Shown in pieces: positions 12,322 to 23,403 of a DNA stretch of 64,000 nucleotides (position 1 is the stretch's first letter; the number at the start of each line of letters is the position of its first letter). Location of the stretch: NCBI RefSeq assembly GCF_000175635.1, contig NZ_ACVP01000027.1:1-64000 (forward strand), read 5' to 3'. The notes under the pieces are model-generated. The model was given only the letters and a program-made list of their open reading frames with translations, ran no database searches and was not told the origin of the DNA. A program made the translations under genes and the position numbers. This stretch comes from Corynebacterium tuberculostearicum SK141. Lineage in GTDB: Bacteria > Actinomycetota > Actinomycetes > Mycobacteriales > Mycobacteriaceae.

Positions 12322-13824
12322 ATGGAGAAACACACATCTGAGGCGGCGGCCCAGGCTGCTGCGCCCACGCCGCAGAGCGGCGAGCGTACATTCTTTGGTC
12401 ACCCTTGGGGTTTGGCCAACCTCTTTGGCGTGGAAATGTGGGAGCGCTTCAGCTTCTACGGCATGCAGGCGCTTGTCTTGCTGTACATGTATTACGCCAC
12501 GACCGATGGCGGCCTGGGCCTAGACCGCGCGGACGCAACGTCCATCGTGGGTGCCTATGGCGGCTTGGTGTACATGGCCTGCTTGTTGGCTTCCCTGGTT
12601 GCCGACCGCGTCTTGGGTGCAGAGCGCACCCTGTTCTATTCGGCCGTTCTGGTTATGGCCGGCCACCTCGCGTTGGCGTTTATCCCCGCGGTAACTGGTT
12701 TGGCCATTGGTCTTGTCCTCATTGCGATTGGTTCCGGTGGCGTTAAGACCACCGCGCAGGTTGTGCTTGGCTCCATGTATTCCCGCGATGACCCGCGCCG
12801 CGATGGTGGTTTCTCCATCTTTTATATGGGCGTCAATATCGGTGGCCTCTTCGGGCCGCTGATTACTACTGCGTTGTGGGGCTGGAAGGGCTTCCACTGG
12901 GGCTTCGGCATCGCGGCAATTGGTATGGCGCTCGGCCTGATTCAGTATTCCCTGATGCGCAAGACCACCATCAAGGATGCAGGGCATGAGGTTCCAAACC
13001 CGGCTAGCTCGAAGCAACTGCTCATGGGTGGGGTTGTGGTAGCAGCCATCATTGTGATTATGGTGGTGGCATTGGCTACCGGCGCAATTCAAGTAGACTG
13101 GCTGTCCAATATCGTCACCGCGGTTGCTCTGGTTGCAGCAATCTATCTATGGGCGCAGATGTATACCTCGAAGTTGGTGACCCGCGAGGAAAAGAACCGT
13201 CTGTTGGGCTTTATTCCGATGTTTGTTTCCGGTGTTTTGTTCTTTGGCATCTTCCAGCAGCAGTTCACCGTAATGACGATTTATGCGGATGTGCGCTTGG
13301 ATCGCCACATGTTTGGTTGGGAGATTCCGCCATCACTGGTTCAGTCCATTAACCCGATCTTTATTGTTATTTTCTCCGCTATCTTCGCGGCGATGTGGAC
13401 GAAGCTAGGGAATAGGCAGTGGTCCACCCCAGTAAAGTTCGGTGTAGCCAATATCGTCATCGGCATTTCCTTGTTCTTCTTCCTGCCGTACTCGGGTTCG
13501 GCGGCGAACTCCACGCCGATGTATGTCATCATCCTCATTTTGTTCCTGTTCACTATGGCGGAGCTTCTCCTGTCGCCAGTGGGCAATGCACTGGCCACCA
13601 AGGTGGCGCCGGTGGCATTCCCGTCCCGCATGATGGCGGTATGGATGATGGCGGTGGCCATGGGTACCTCACTGGCCGGCTCCTTGGCTAGCTTCTATAA
13701 CCCGGATGATGCAGGCGCGGAGAATACCTTCTTTATCTCTCTTGGTGTTGTATCCATCGTGCTGGGTGCGATCCTGCTTGTCCTAAGCCGTTGGGTGGTA
13801 AAGAAGTTCTCCACCTTCCGCTAG
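12322..13824 (+). CDS. POT/PTR family proton-dependent oligopeptide transporter
   Basis: A 500-residue multi-pass membrane protein that imports di- and tripeptides with protons. The family signature ERFSFYG (residues 41-47, the ExxER-type proton-coupling region) and the PTR2 motif MGVNIGGLFGPL are clear. Hydrophobic segments cover the rest, consistent with about 14 helices. It resembles DtpT of lactococci. The ribosome binding site is weak. The gene has its own TATAAT box and terminator and so is monocistronic. Confidence 0.93.
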   Translation: MEKHTSEAAAQAAAPTPQSGERTFFGHPWGLANLFGVEMWERFSFYGMQALVLLYMYYATTDGGLGLDRADATSIVGAYGGLVYMACLLASLVADRVLGAERTLFYSAVLVMAGHLALAFIPAVTGLAIGLVLIAIGSGGVKTTAQVVLGSMYSRDDPRRDGGFSIFYMGVNIGGLFGPLITTALWGWKGFHWGFGIAAIGMALGLIQYSLMRKTTIKDAGHEVPNPASSKQLLMGGVVVAAIIVIMVVALATGAIQVDWLSNIVTAVALVAAIYLWAQMYTSKLVTREEKNRLLGFIPMFVSGVLFFGIFQQQFTVMTIYADVRLDRHMFGWEIPPSLVQSINPIFIVIFSAIFAAMWTKLGNRQWSTPVKFGVANIVIGISLFFFLPYSGSAANSTPMYVIILILFLFTMAELLLSPVGNALATKVAPVAFPSRMMAVWMMAVAMGTSLAGSLASFYNPDDAGAENTFFISLGVVSIVLGAILLVLSRWVVKKFSTFR

Positions 13825-13846
13825 GTTTGGTAAAACACCCTTAAAT

Positions 13847-13893
13847 GGGAGGTATGTTGGCTTGATGTTGGCATACCTCCCTTAGTGGTTTTT
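13847..13893 (+). terminator. Terminator after the peptide transporter gene
   Basis: A stem of GGGAGGTATG with CATACCTCCC (plus weaker inner pairing) followed by TTAGTGGTTTTT. Confidence 0.75.
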
Positions 13894-14142
13894 ATCACTC
13901 AGGTTAAGTGGGGGAGGCGGGGGAATATAAACGCATTAGCTGCGGATAACCTCTCATTAGAAAAAGTGAGAGAGCTGATTACACGCCCCAGTAGGTTAAC
14001 TAAAGGTTAACCAAAGAAAACATTAAAGAAAATCAATTGTCTGTGGATAGGCGCAGGAGTAATCTGCATTTCGTCCGCGACGCGTGAAGGCGCCGTAGAT
14101 GCGTACCGTGTTCATCTGTTTTCTTTCCAAGGGGCCAACGCT
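13894..14142. other. Intergenic region upstream of pit
   Basis: No gene is seen. Together with the terminator before it, this leaves 318 bases between coding regions. It holds a CTCTCA/TGAGAG inverted repeat (13951-13972), the GTTAAC direct repeat described separately, and an untranslated leader of up to about 130 bases. No clear -10/-35 pair could be assigned. Confidence 0.6.
13995..14011 (+). promoter_or_regulatory. GTTAAC direct repeat with 11-bp period upstream of pit
   Basis: GTTAAC at 13995-14000 and 14006-14011, exactly 11 bp apart. This is the spacing of PhoB/PhoP/OmpR-family tandem sites. The same arrangement occurs at 15793-15809. Binding by the phosphate-starvation regulator PhoR is an inference from the pit context. 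Confidence 0.5.
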
Positions 14143-15441
14143 GTGACAGCGACTCTGATTATCCTCGGTATTGTGGTGGTAACCGCCCTTGCCTTTGACT
14201 TTACGAACGGATTTCATGACACTGCCAACGCGATGGCTACGTCCATTGCCACCGGTGCTTTGAAGCCTTTTACTGCGGTGGCAATCTCCGCAGTCCTCAA
14301 CCTTGTCGGTGCTTTCCTTTCGGTCAACGTTGCTGCGACCGTGGCAAAGGGCATCGTTAACCTTGATTCCTACGACCTGTCTGGCGCCGCCGCTGATACC
14401 GACGGCCAGGCGCTTTTGATGGTCGTCTTCACCGGCCTTATCGGCGGCATCATCTGGAACCTGTTCACCTGGTTGCTGGGTATGCCGTCCAGTTCCTCCC
14501 ACGCCTTGTTCGGTGGCCTTATTGGTGCCGCCTTCGCCGCGATGGGCTCTACCGGTGTGGAGTGGTCCTCCATTGCCGGCAAGATTATTATCCCGGCCGT
14601 TGCCTCGCCGATTATCGCGGCGCTGGTATCCGCATGTGCGACCTTCCTTATCTACTGGGTTACCAACACAATTCCCAACAAGGCGAAGAACGAGCACTTC
14701 CGCCACGGTCAGATCGTCACCGCCTGCCTGGTGTCCCTGGCGCACGGCGCTGGCGATGCGCAGAAGACCATGGGTGTTATCTTCCTGGCATTGGTTGCTT
14801 CCGGGCATGCGGTTGCTGACGCCCGCATTCCAACCTGGGTTATCGTTTCCTGTGCTGTGGCTATCGCGGCCGGCACTTTGTCCGGCGGCTGGCGCGTTAT
14901 CCGCACCCTGGGCAAGGGTCTGGTGGAGATTGAGTCCCCGCAGGGCATGGCCGCGGAAGCTACCTCCGCAGCGATCATCTTGACCTCTGCTACCGGTGGT
15001 ATGGCACTGTCCACCACCCACGTGTCCACCGGTTCCATTTTGGGTACCGGCCTGGGCCGTCGCGGTGCCGAGGTTCGCTGGGGTGTGGCCATGCGCATGG
15101 TGTCCGCATGGCTCATTACCTTGCCGTGCGCTGCGTTCGTGGGCTTTGCTACCTGGTGGTTGGCACATGGCGTCTCTTCCTTTACTAACGTAGCAACCGG
15201 CGCCATCGTGGACTTCGTCTTGCTGCTGGCAATGGCCGCACTCATCGTGGTTCGCTCCCGCATGAACCCGGTGGATGCTTCCAACGTCAACAATGATTGG
15301 GACCCGAACTCCGAGTCTGTGGATTCCTCCATGGGTGCGGGCTCTGACCGCAAGGAGCCAGTTGCTGCCGGTGCCGCACCAGTGTCCGCTACCAAGGCGG
15401 AGGATGCCTCCGCGCCGTCTACTGCTCAAGAGGAGCGCTAA
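14143..15441 (+). CDS. pit: Inorganic phosphate transporter, PiT family
   Basis: A 432-residue membrane protein with the PiT signatures FDFTNGFHDTANAMAT near the N-terminus and SLAHGAGDAQKTMG in the second half, each part of a duplicated PHO4 repeat. It is a low-affinity symporter of metal phosphate with protons. About ten hydrophobic segments are seen. The C-terminal 60 residues are Ala/Ser/Glu-rich and cytosolic-looking. The start is a GTG with AAGGGG about 10 bases upstream. A small membrane protein gene follows after only three bases. Confidence 0.93.
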   Translation: MTATLIILGIVVVTALAFDFTNGFHDTANAMATSIATGALKPFTAVAISAVLNLVGAFLSVNVAATVAKGIVNLDSYDLSGAAADTDGQALLMVVFTGLIGGIIWNLFTWLLGMPSSSSHALFGGLIGAAFAAMGSTGVEWSSIAGKIIIPAVASPIIAALVSACATFLIYWVTNTIPNKAKNEHFRHGQIVTACLVSLAHGAGDAQKTMGVIFLALVASGHAVADARIPTWVIVSCAVAIAAGTLSGGWRVIRTLGKGLVEIESPQGMAAEATSAAIILTSATGGMALSTTHVSTGSILGTGLGRRGAEVRWGVAMRMVSAWLITLPCAAFVGFATWWLAHGVSSFTNVATGAIVDFVLLLAMAALIVVRSRMNPVDASNVNNDWDPNSESVDSSMGAGSDRKEPVAAGAAPVSATKAEDASAPSTAQEER

Positions 15442-15444
15442 ACC

Positions 15445-15735
15445 ATGACTGCTGCAGAAATCTTCCAGTCCCTTATTCACGTTGCAGGCTTGGCGCTGGT
15501 CTTCGGCGCTGGCATTCCGCTCCTGTTCTCCCTGGGCATGCGGTGCATGACCGGTGATCCAATTCGTGACGACAACGGCGTTGTCGTGGGCGATACTCCG
15601 GCAAGTACGCAGATGAAGGTACTGGGCTGGACCGTCTATGCGGTGTTGGCCGTAGTCATTCTCGTGGCCATCATGTGGATTGCTCGCGATACGCTGGACC
15701 ACTACTTCGGCTTTACGCCGTTCGGTGACCTATAA
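15445..15735 (+). CDS. Small two-helix membrane protein coupled to pit
   Basis: A 96-residue protein not assigned to a known function. Two hydrophobic segments (about residues 9-32 and 60-81) flank a polar loop (MTGDPIRDDNGVVVGDTPAS). It starts three bases after the pit stop, so translational coupling is likely and a role in or beside the phosphate transporter is plausible. Related small proteins downstream of pit occur in other corynebacteria, which supports the gene being real. Confidence 0.75.
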   Translation: MTAAEIFQSLIHVAGLALVFGAGIPLLFSLGMRCMTGDPIRDDNGVVVGDTPASTQMKVLGWTVYAVLAVVILVAIMWIARDTLDHYFGFTPFGDL

Positions 15736-15773
15736 AGAATCCCCTTGCCTGAGGGCAAACCTTCCGTGTGATG

Positions 15774-15849
15774 CGCGGCACACTTTTCCAAAGTTAACAA
15801 AAGGTTAACTTTAAGCGACCTAGGGGTTGCTTAGTGGAAGTGTGCCGCG
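15774..15849. repeat. 12-bp perfect inverted repeat flanking the second GTTAAC site
   Basis: CGCGGCACACTT (15774-15785) and its exact complement AAGTGTGCCGCG (15838-15849) enclose 52 bases that contain the GTTAAC pair. The right arm occupies the spacer of the predicted promoter of the next gene (TTGCTT 15828-15833, TATATT 15850-15855). It could be a two-site operator or a large hairpin. Confidence 0.6.
15793..15809 (+). promoter_or_regulatory. GTTAAC direct repeat with 11-bp period upstream of the 84-residue protein
   Basis: GTTAAC at 15793-15798 and 15804-15809, the same unit and spacing as upstream of pit. It is also a nine-base inverted repeat (AAAGTTAAC/GTTAACTTT). It lies about 20-35 bp upstream of the predicted -35, an activator position. 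Confidence 0.5.
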
Positions 15850-15855
15850 TATATT
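15828..15855 (+). promoter_or_regulatory. Predicted promoter of the 84-residue protein gene
   Basis: TTGCTT (15828-15833), 16-base spacer, TATATT (15850-15855). A leader of about 35 bases with a GGAGGTG ribosome binding site follows. Confidence 0.55.
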
Positions 15856-15898
15856 CTTCTCTATCAAACAGAGAGAAAGCCACATGGAGGTGTGAGAA

Positions 15899-16153
15899 AT
15901 GAACAAGATGCGTACTTTGATGGACGGCATCGCTGATGCGTTCAAGGGCTCCACCACTGGAACCGGCCTGGACACCGTTTCAGAAGCTCCGGTTCGCGCT
16001 TTGGTGGCAGAAACCCTGCTTGACGCTGATAAGACCCCTGCTACTACCAAGGACGTAGCAGAGGCACTAGAAACCGTCACCGGTCATGCTCCGGATGAAC
16101 ACGAGATGCTCGATGCAGAACTTTTCCTGCTCGACTTCGATTGGCTGCAGTAA
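15899..16153 (+). CDS. Small acidic protein of unknown function
   Basis: An 84-residue soluble, acidic protein, not recognised. It is probably mostly helical, and ends in a hydrophobic-acidic tail (ELFLLDFDWLQ). A strong GGAGGTG ribosome binding site, its own predicted promoter and its own terminator argue that it is a real and well-expressed gene. It shares the GTTAAC pair with pit and may belong to the same regulon. Confidence 0.75.
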   Translation: MNKMRTLMDGIADAFKGSTTGTGLDTVSEAPVRALVAETLLDADKTPATTKDVAEALETVTGHAPDEHEMLDAELFLLDFDWLQ

Positions 16154-16180
16154 GCAGCACCTGAATGAAATCCCCACGAG

Positions 16181-16214
16181 GCCCCTTGCCGCACACTGTG
16201 TAGCAGGGGGCTTT
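16181..16214 (+). terminator. Terminator after the 84-residue protein gene
   Basis: GCCCCTTGC pairs with GCAGGGGGC (one G-U pair), followed by TTT. Confidence 0.7.
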
Positions 16215-16252
16215 GTGCTGCGTGGGGCACACGGGGGCGTCGGTAAGCGCGG

Positions 16253-17020
16253 CTAATCGCGCGGCGGCAGGATGGCCTCAGGGGTTTCGGGCAGGAGCTG
16301 GCCGCCATCGATAATAAGGGTTTGGCCGGTGATATAGCCTGCCTCTTCCGAAGCCAGGAAGGCCGCTGCGTTGCCAATATCGCGTGGGGTGCCCAGGCGG
16401 TGCAGCGGTACCGAGCGCGTCATTTGATCGAGGTACTCCTGGCCTTGGGCCTCGAGGCCCTCGGTGAGGATATTGCCTGGGAGGACCCCGTTGATGGTGA
16501 TGCCATCGCGGGCCACCTCGAGCGCGGCCGAGCGCATAAACCCCTGCTGGGCGGCTTTGGAGGCGCCGTAGTGGGCCCAACCGGGAAAGCCCGTGTGCGA
16601 GCCGGTGATAGATGTGGTGATGACGATTCGTCCATAGCGGCGTTGCTTGAGGTAGGGGAGCGCCTCTTGGACCACCTTGAAAGTGCCGTGGGCGTTGATG
16701 GCAAACATCGCCTCCCACTTATCATCGGTCATCTCTGCCAGCGGGCAGTTGGGAAAGACGCCAGCATTGGAGCACACAATGTCGAAGCCGCCGTGCTCGG
16801 CAGTGACCTGGCGATACATGTCCTTAACCGAAGCGCGGTCGGTGACGTCCACGCGAATGGCGCTGGCACCCAACTCCTTAGCGGTAGCGGTGGCGTGGTC
16901 TAAGTCGATATCGGCGATGATGACGGTGGCGCCGGCCTCCCGCAGCGAGGCGACGATGCCGCGGCCAATGCCGGAGGCGCCGCCGGTGACAACGGCTACC
17001 CGGCCTGTGAGATCGAACAT
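16253..17020 (-). CDS. Short-chain dehydrogenase/reductase (SDR family)
   Basis: A 255-residue classical SDR with the cofactor loop TGGASGIG (residues 12-19), the NAG motif (85-87) and catalytic Ser137, Tyr151 and Lys155 (YGASK). D37 after the second strand suggests NAD rather than NADP. It resembles FabG-like oxidoreductases, and the hydroxy/keto substrate is unknown. An AGGAG site lies close before the ATG. It stands alone and divergent to clpX. Confidence 0.9.
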   Translation of the reverse strand: MFDLTGRVAVVTGGASGIGRGIVASLREAGATVIIADIDLDHATATAKELGASAIRVDVTDRASVKDMYRQVTAEHGGFDIVCSNAGVFPNCPLAEMTDDKWEAMFAINAHGTFKVVQEALPYLKQRRYGRIVITTSITGSHTGFPGWAHYGASKAAQQGFMRSAALEVARDGITINGVLPGNILTEGLEAQGQEYLDQMTRSVPLHRLGTPRDIGNAAAFLASEEAGYITGQTLIIDGGQLLPETPEAILPPRD

Positions 17021-17183
17021 GATGCTCCTGTTCCTAAAAGGGGTGGGATGAGGGTGATTTCACCTTCTAGTTTAGGCCGCAGGAGCAGGAAGGGCCTGGG
17101 AAATTCGCCACGCGGGAGGGAATGAATGAAGGGCCTGTCGGGTTGATTTACTAAGGTAGAAACAGATGAAGATTAAGCCGCTC

Positions 17184-17205
17184 GGAAGGGTAGAATCGTC
17201 CTTCC
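17184..17205 (+). promoter_or_regulatory. Predicted clpX promoter with overlapping inverted repeat
   Basis: TAGAAT (17191-17196) is a good -10 about 50 bases upstream of clpX. It is enclosed by GGAAGG (17184-17189) and CCTTCC (17200-17205), a possible operator over the -10. Confidence 0.45.
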
Positions 17206-17247
17206 AACTGTGGATAGCGGTACGAAAAGCGAGTGTGAAAGAACTTA

Positions 17248-18543
17248 ATGGCACGTATGCAAGAAAGCGCTGACCTGCTCAAGTGTTCCTTTTGTGGCAA
17301 GAGTCAGAAGCAGGTGAAAAAGCTCATCGCCGGCGGCGGTGTCTACATCTGCGACGAGTGCATCGAGCTATGCAATGAGATCATCGAAGAGGAACTGGGC
17401 CAAGAGCAGGCGCAAGAATCCTCTGATGCAGAGGTGCGCCTGCCCCGACCCTCGCAGATTTCCGCCTTCCTAGACAAATATGTCATTGGCCAAGACAGGG
17501 CCAAGCGCGTGTTGTCTGTGGCGGTGTATAACCACTACAAGCGCATCAAGGCCGAAGAGTCGGCCGCGTTGGAGGCCCGCCGCAAGAAGGCCGAGGGCGA
17601 TGAGGTGGAGATCTCTAAGTCCAATATCTTGATGTTGGGCCCCACCGGTTCCGGTAAGACCTACCTGGCGCAGACCTTGGCCCGGCTTCTCGATGTCCCC
17701 TTTGCCATTGCCGATGCCACCAGCCTCACCGAGGCCGGCTACGTGGGTGAAGACGTGGAAAATATCCTGTTGAAGCTGCTGCAGGCCGCAGACTTTGACG
17801 TGGAGCGTGCCCAGCGCGGCATCATCTACGTCGATGAGGTGGACAAGATTTCCCGTAAGTCGGAGAACCCGTCCATTACCCGCGACGTCTCCGGTGAGGG
17901 CGTGCAGCAGGCGCTGCTGAAGATCTTGGAAGGCACCGTGGCGGCCATCCCGCCGCAAGGCGGCCGCAAGCACCCGAACCAGGAGTTTATCCAGCTGGAT
18001 ACCTCCAATATCTTGTTCATTGTGGCCGGCGCATTCGCGGGCCTGGATCAGGTCATTGCGGATCGCGTGGGCAAGAAGGGCGTGGGTTTTGGAGCCAACC
18101 TGGATACCAAGGACGAGCGCGAAAAGGTCGATCTCTTCTCCCAGGTACGGCCTGAGGACCTAGTGAAGTTCGGTCTTATTCCAGAGTTCATCGGCCGCCT
18201 GCCTGTCGTGGCCACGGTGGATAACCTGGACCGTGAATCCCTGGTCAAGGTGCTCACCGAGCCCAAGAACTCCCTGGTTAAGCAGTACAGCCGCCTCTTT
18301 GAGATGGATGACTGCGAATTGGACATCGAGCCTGCGGCATTGGATGCCATCGCGGAGCTCGCCTTGGAGCGCAAGACGGGTGCGCGTGGCCTGCGCGCCA
18401 TCATGGAAGAGCTTTTGGTCCCAGTCATGTACGACCTGCCAGACCGCGAGGATATTGCCACGGTACACATCACGTCGGAGTGCGTGACCGAGGGAGCGGA
18501 GCCGCAGTTTAGCTATAAGGATGAGGCAAAGGAATCCGCTTAA
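17248..18543 (+). CDS. clpX: ATP-dependent Clp protease ATP-binding subunit ClpX
   Basis: A 431-residue AAA+ unfoldase that delivers substrates to ClpP1P2. The N-terminal zinc-binding domain has Cys13, Cys16, Cys35 and Cys38. Walker A is GPTGSGKT at residues 131-138, and Walker [10 protein letters not shown] follows. The C-terminal small domain has the sensor-2 GARGLRA motif. The length is normal. It is separated from clpP1P2 by about 5 kb here. The convergent TetR gene ends only 10 bases after the clpX stop. Confidence 0.97.
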   Translation: MARMQESADLLKCSFCGKSQKQVKKLIAGGGVYICDECIELCNEIIEEELGQEQAQESSDAEVRLPRPSQISAFLDKYVIGQDRAKRVLSVAVYNHYKRIKAEESAALEARRKKAEGDEVEISKSNILMLGPTGSGKTYLAQTLARLLDVPFAIADATSLTEAGYVGEDVENILLKLLQAADFDVERAQRGIIYVDEVDKISRKSENPSITRDVSGEGVQQALLKILEGTVAAIPPQGGRKHPNQEFIQLDTSNILFIVAGAFAGLDQVIADRVGKKGVGFGANLDTKDEREKVDLFSQVRPEDLVKFGLIPEFIGRLPVVATVDNLDRESLVKVLTEPKNSLVKQYSRLFEMDDCELDIEPAALDAIAELALERKTGARGLRAIMEELLVPVMYDLPDREDIATVHITSECVTEGAEPQFSYKDEAKESA

Positions 18544-18553
18544 GCCGGCGCTA

Positions 18554-19318
18554 TTACTCCTCGTTGTAGATATCCTGCGGGGAGGCCTCGTCGCCTTCCT
18601 TGGTATCGAACGAGGACGAGGTGAGGTAGGACTCGTGGCCTGAGTCCGGAATATTGGCGGTCAAAAACGCCAGTACAGCATCGACGGTGAGCCTATGCAT
18701 GCCGTCGATATTTTCTTGGGTATTGAAGTTCACGCCCAGCATGTTTTCCACCATCACCTGATTGGTCACGCGGTAGACCGTCAACGAGGAAATCAAGGTG
18801 AAGATGTCATTGGCGGAAATGCCCGGGCGGAAGGCGCCGGCGTCTTGGCCCAAGAGCAGCAAGCGGTCAAGGTGGAGGGCCACCCCGGCGACGTCGGCAA
18901 TAGCCTGCTGTGCCGGGTCCACAATCTGCTGGTTAGTTTCCCATACCAGCATGCGGATGGCCTCTGGATTGGCTACGCGCTCGTGGAAGAGCCAATCTAC
19001 CAACTTGCGCACGCCTTCGACCGGAACTGCGGTATCGATTTCCAGGGCATCTTCAGGCGGATTGAGGCGCTGCGCGGCGGTGCTCAGCGCACGCAGGTAC
19101 AAGCCCTTCTTATCGCCAAAGTGATAGTGAATCATGCGCTTAGACATGCCGGATTCTTGGGCGATGGTCTCTAGCTTGGTTTCTGTAAAACCAAAGCGAG
19201 AAAACTGCTTGATCGCAACGTCCACCACGGAGTCAATGCTGACGGATTCCGCGTGGGCAGCGTGAGGAGAATCCGCCTGGTCTGCAGCCTGCAGTGGGTC
19301 AGTATTCTCAGTGCTCAT
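18554..19318 (-). CDS. TetR-family transcriptional regulator
   Basis: A 254-residue regulator. A helix-turn-helix lies at about residues 40-80 (FTETKLETIAQESGMSKRMIHYHFGDKKGLYL), with a long variable ligand domain after it. N-terminal and C-terminal extensions are Asp/Glu/Ser-rich and longer than usual. A AAGGA site precedes the ATG. It is divergent from mdh across 333 bases and may control mdh or itself; the ligand is unknown. Confidence 0.9.
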   Translation of the reverse strand: MSTENTDPLQAADQADSPHAAHAESVSIDSVVDVAIKQFSRFGFTETKLETIAQESGMSKRMIHYHFGDKKGLYLRALSTAAQRLNPPEDALEIDTAVPVEGVRKLVDWLFHERVANPEAIRMLVWETNQQIVDPAQQAIADVAGVALHLDRLLLLGQDAGAFRPGISANDIFTLISSLTVYRVTNQVMVENMLGVNFNTQENIDGMHRLTVDAVLAFLTANIPDSGHESYLTSSSFDTKEGDEASPQDIYNEE

Positions 19319-20602
<1,284 letters not shown>

Positions 20603-20614
20603 AACCCGCTCGGG

Positions 20615-20636
20615 GCGCACCTCATACTCGGTGCGC
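20615..20636 (+). terminator. Hairpin after mdh, possible terminator
   Basis: GCGCACC and GGTGCGC form a perfect 7-bp stem with an 8-base loop. There is no T-run, so termination efficiency is doubtful. Confidence 0.4.
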
Positions 20637-20669
20637 ACCCTGCCTGGCTGAGCCGGTTGACGTGCAAGG

Positions 20670-20675
20670 TAGAAT
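20670..20675 (+). promoter_or_regulatory. -10 element for leaderless valS
   Basis: TAGAAT ends seven bases before the GTG at 20683. This spacing places the transcription start at or next to the start codon. Confidence 0.6.
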
Positions 20676-20682
20676 CGGCCAG

Positions 20683-23403
20683 GTGACTGAGCAAAATAAT
20701 GAGCAATTAGTTGGTACCAACCGCGCCGATGCGCTGCCCAAGTCCTGGGAGCCGCAGGCCGTAGAGAAGGACCTCTATGAGGGCTGGGTAGAAAAGGGCT
20801 ACTTCACGCCGGATGCGAATTCGGAGGCTGAGCCTTATTCCATCGTGCTGCCGCCGCCGAATGTGACCGGCCAGCTGCACATGGGACACGCCCTGGACCA
20901 CACGCTGATTGATTCCATTATCCGCCGCAAGCGCATGCAGGGCTACGCCACCCTGTGGCTGCCCGGTGCCGATCACGCCGGCATTGCCACCCAGACCAAG
21001 GTCGAGGCCAAGCTCAAGGAGACCGAGGGCAAGAAGCGCTGGGACTATGAGCGCGAAGAATTCATTGACAAGGTCTGGGAGTGGAAGGAGCAGTACGGCG
21101 GCACCATCCAGAACCAGATGCGCGCCATCGGTGACTCCGTGGACTGGTCCCGCGAGCGCTTCACCTTGGATGATGGCCTCTCCCGCGCCGTCCAGACCAT
21201 CTTTAAGAACCTCTACGATGAGGGCATGATCTACCAGGCCAACCGCCTGGTGAACTGGTCGCCGGTGCTTGAGACCGCCGTCTCCGATATCGAGGTCGTT
21301 TACAAGGACGTTGAGGGCGAGCTGGTCTCCATCCGCTATGGCTCGCTCAATGACAATGAACCGCACCTCATCGTGGCCACCACCCGTGTGGAAACCATGC
21401 TGGGTGACGTCGCTATTGCCGTACACCCCGACGACGAGCGCTACGCCGACTTGGTGGGCAAGGAGCTGCCGCACCCGTTCCGCGATGACCTGACGCTCAA
21501 GATCATCGCCGATGATTACGTAGACATGGAATTCGGTACCGGCGCGGTGAAGATCACCCCGGCGCACGACCCGAATGACTACGCGATGGGCACCCGCCAC
21601 AACTTGGACATGCCCACGGTCATCGATACCACCGGCCACATTGCTAATACCGGCACCCGCTTCGACGGCCTGACCCGCGAGGAAGCCCGCGTGGAGATCC
21701 GGGAAGCGCTGCGCGAGCAGGGCCGCATTGTTAAGGAAATCCGCCCGTACGTCCACTCCGTGGGCCACTCGGAGCGCTCCGGCGAGCCCATCGAGCCGCG
21801 CCTGTCCCTGCAGTGGTTCGTAGACGTGGCCAAGATGGCCAAGGCCTCTGGCGACGCCGTGCGCGAGGGCGATACCACCCTGCACCCGCAGTCGCTCGAG
21901 CCGCGCTACTTCGAGTGGGTCGATGACATGCACGATTGGTGCATCTCCCGGCAGCTGTGGTGGGGCCACCGCATTCCTATCTGGTACGGGCCCGAAGGCG
22001 AAGACGGCCAGCGAGACATCGTCTGTGTCGGCCCTGATGAGGAGCCACCGGCAGGGTACGAGCAGGATCCGGACGTGCTGGATACCTGGTTCTCCTCCGC
22101 GCTGTGGCCATTTTCCACCCTGGGCTGGCCAGAAAAGACCTCGGATCTGGAGAAGTTCTATCCCACCAACGTGCTGGTCACTGCCTACGACATTTTGTTC
22201 TTCTGGGTGGCTCGCATGATGATGTTCGGCACCTTTGCCGGCACCCACACCCCGGAGCTGTTGGGCGAGGGCACCGATGGCCGCCCGCAGGTTCCGTTCA
22301 AGGACCTGTACCTGCACGGACTGGTCCGCGATGAGCAGGGCCGCAAAATGTCTAAGTCCTTGGGCAACGGCATTGACCCGATGGATTGGGTGCGCGATTA
22401 CGGTGCGGATGCCCTGCGCTTTACCCTTGCCCGCGGTGCCAACCCTGGCGTGGACCTGCCGCTTGGCTCCGATGCCGCCGCGGCCGCCCGCAACTTTGCT
22501 ACCAAGCTCTTTAACGCCACCAAGTTCGCGCTCATGAACGGCGCTGGAGCGGCCACGCTGCCGAACCGTGCGGAGCTTAGCGACGCCGACCGGTGGATCC
22601 TTGACCGCGCCGAAGAAGTCCGCGCCAAGGTGGATGCCTACCTGGATGACTACCAGTTTGCTAAGGCCAACGAGCTGCTCTACCACTTCACCTGGGACGA
22701 GCTGTGTGACTGGTACTTGGAGATTGCCAAGACCCAGATCCCGCGCGATGGCGTAAGCGAGCAGGGCCGCAATACCCAGATCGTGTTGGGCCGCGTGCTC
22801 GATGTCGTCCTGCGCCTGCTGCACCCGACCATGCCATTCGTGACCGAGGTGCTGTGGAAGGCGCTGACCGGCGGCGAGTCCATCGTCGTGGCGCCATGGC
22901 CTACCGTTGCCGATACCAATGGTGGCGCCACCAAGGATGAGGTGGCCGCCCGCCGCATCGAGGACGCCGATAAGCTCATCACCGAGCTGCGCCGATTCCG
23001 CTCCGACCAGGGCGTAAAGCCTTCCCAGAAGGTACCGGGCCGCCTCGACTTTGCCGCAGCGGATCTCGTCGGCCAAGAGGAACTGGTGCGCAACCTGGCC
23101 AATACCACCGCCCCGGGCGAGGACTTCGATCCTTCCGCCTCCATCGAGGTGCGCCTTTCCCAGGCCACCGTGGAGGTCACCCTGGATACCCACGGCGCCG
23201 TGGATGTAGAAGCCGAGCGCAAGCGCCTGGAGAAGGATCTGGCCAAGGCGAATAAGGAACTGGAGCAGACCGGCAAGAAGCTGGGCAACGAGAACTTCTT
23301 GTCCAAGGCGCCGGAAGAAGTGGTCAATAAGATCAAGGAGCGCCAGCAGGTCGCCCGCGAAGAGGTCGAGCGCATCACCAGCCGTTTGGAGGGCCTGAAG
23401 TAG
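20683..23403 (+). CDS. valS: Valyl-tRNA synthetase
   Basis: A 906-residue class I synthetase that charges tRNA-Val. The HMGH signature is at residues 66-69 and KMSKS at 555-559. The editing (CP1) domain lies between them, with HDPNDYAMG visible. The anticodon-binding domain and the C-terminal coiled coil (about the last 65 residues, Lys/Glu-rich) complete the protein. The GTG at 20683 was chosen over an in-frame GTG at 20662 because a TAGAAT box sits seven bases before it. The stop overlaps the folC start by one base, so the two are coupled. Confidence 0.96.
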   Translation: MTEQNNEQLVGTNRADALPKSWEPQAVEKDLYEGWVEKGYFTPDANSEAEPYSIVLPPPNVTGQLHMGHALDHTLIDSIIRRKRMQGYATLWLPGADHAGIATQTKVEAKLKETEGKKRWDYEREEFIDKVWEWKEQYGGTIQNQMRAIGDSVDWSRERFTLDDGLSRAVQTIFKNLYDEGMIYQANRLVNWSPVLETAVSDIEVVYKDVEGELVSIRYGSLNDNEPHLIVATTRVETMLGDVAIAVHPDDERYADLVGKELPHPFRDDLTLKIIADDYVDMEFGTGAVKITPAHDPNDYAMGTRHNLDMPTVIDTTGHIANTGTRFDGLTREEARVEIREALREQGRIVKEIRPYVHSVGHSERSGEPIEPRLSLQWFVDVAKMAKASGDAVREGDTTLHPQSLEPRYFEWVDDMHDWCISRQLWWGHRIPIWYGPEGEDGQRDIVCVGPDEEPPAGYEQDPDVLDTWFSSALWPFSTLGWPEKTSDLEKFYPTNVLVTAYDILFFWVARMMMFGTFAGTHTPELLGEGTDGRPQVPFKDLYLHGLVRDEQGRKMSKSLGNGIDPMDWVRDYGADALRFTLARGANPGVDLPLGSDAAAAARNFATKLFNATKFALMNGAGAATLPNRAELSDADRWILDRAEEVRAKVDAYLDDYQFAKANELLYHFTWDELCDWYLEIAKTQIPRDGVSEQGRNTQIVLGRVLDVVLRLLHPTMPFVTEVLWKALTGGESIVVAPWPTVADTNGGATKDEVAARRIEDADKLITELRRFRSDQGVKPSQKVPGRLDFAAADLVGQEELVRNLANTTAPGEDFDPSASIEVRLSQATVEVTLDTHGAVDVEAERKRLEKDLAKANKELEQTGKKLGNENFLSKAPEEVVNKIKERQQVAREEVERITSRLEGLK

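Noticed and set aside
14023-15702. A 559-codon minus-strand frame opposite pit
   Set aside because: It is low-complexity His/Gly/Asn-rich antisense of a well-supported transporter gene.
20707-23193. An 828-codon minus-strand frame opposite valS
   Set aside because: It is a typical antisense frame produced by high-GC codon usage. The plus strand carries HIGH and KMSKS motifs.
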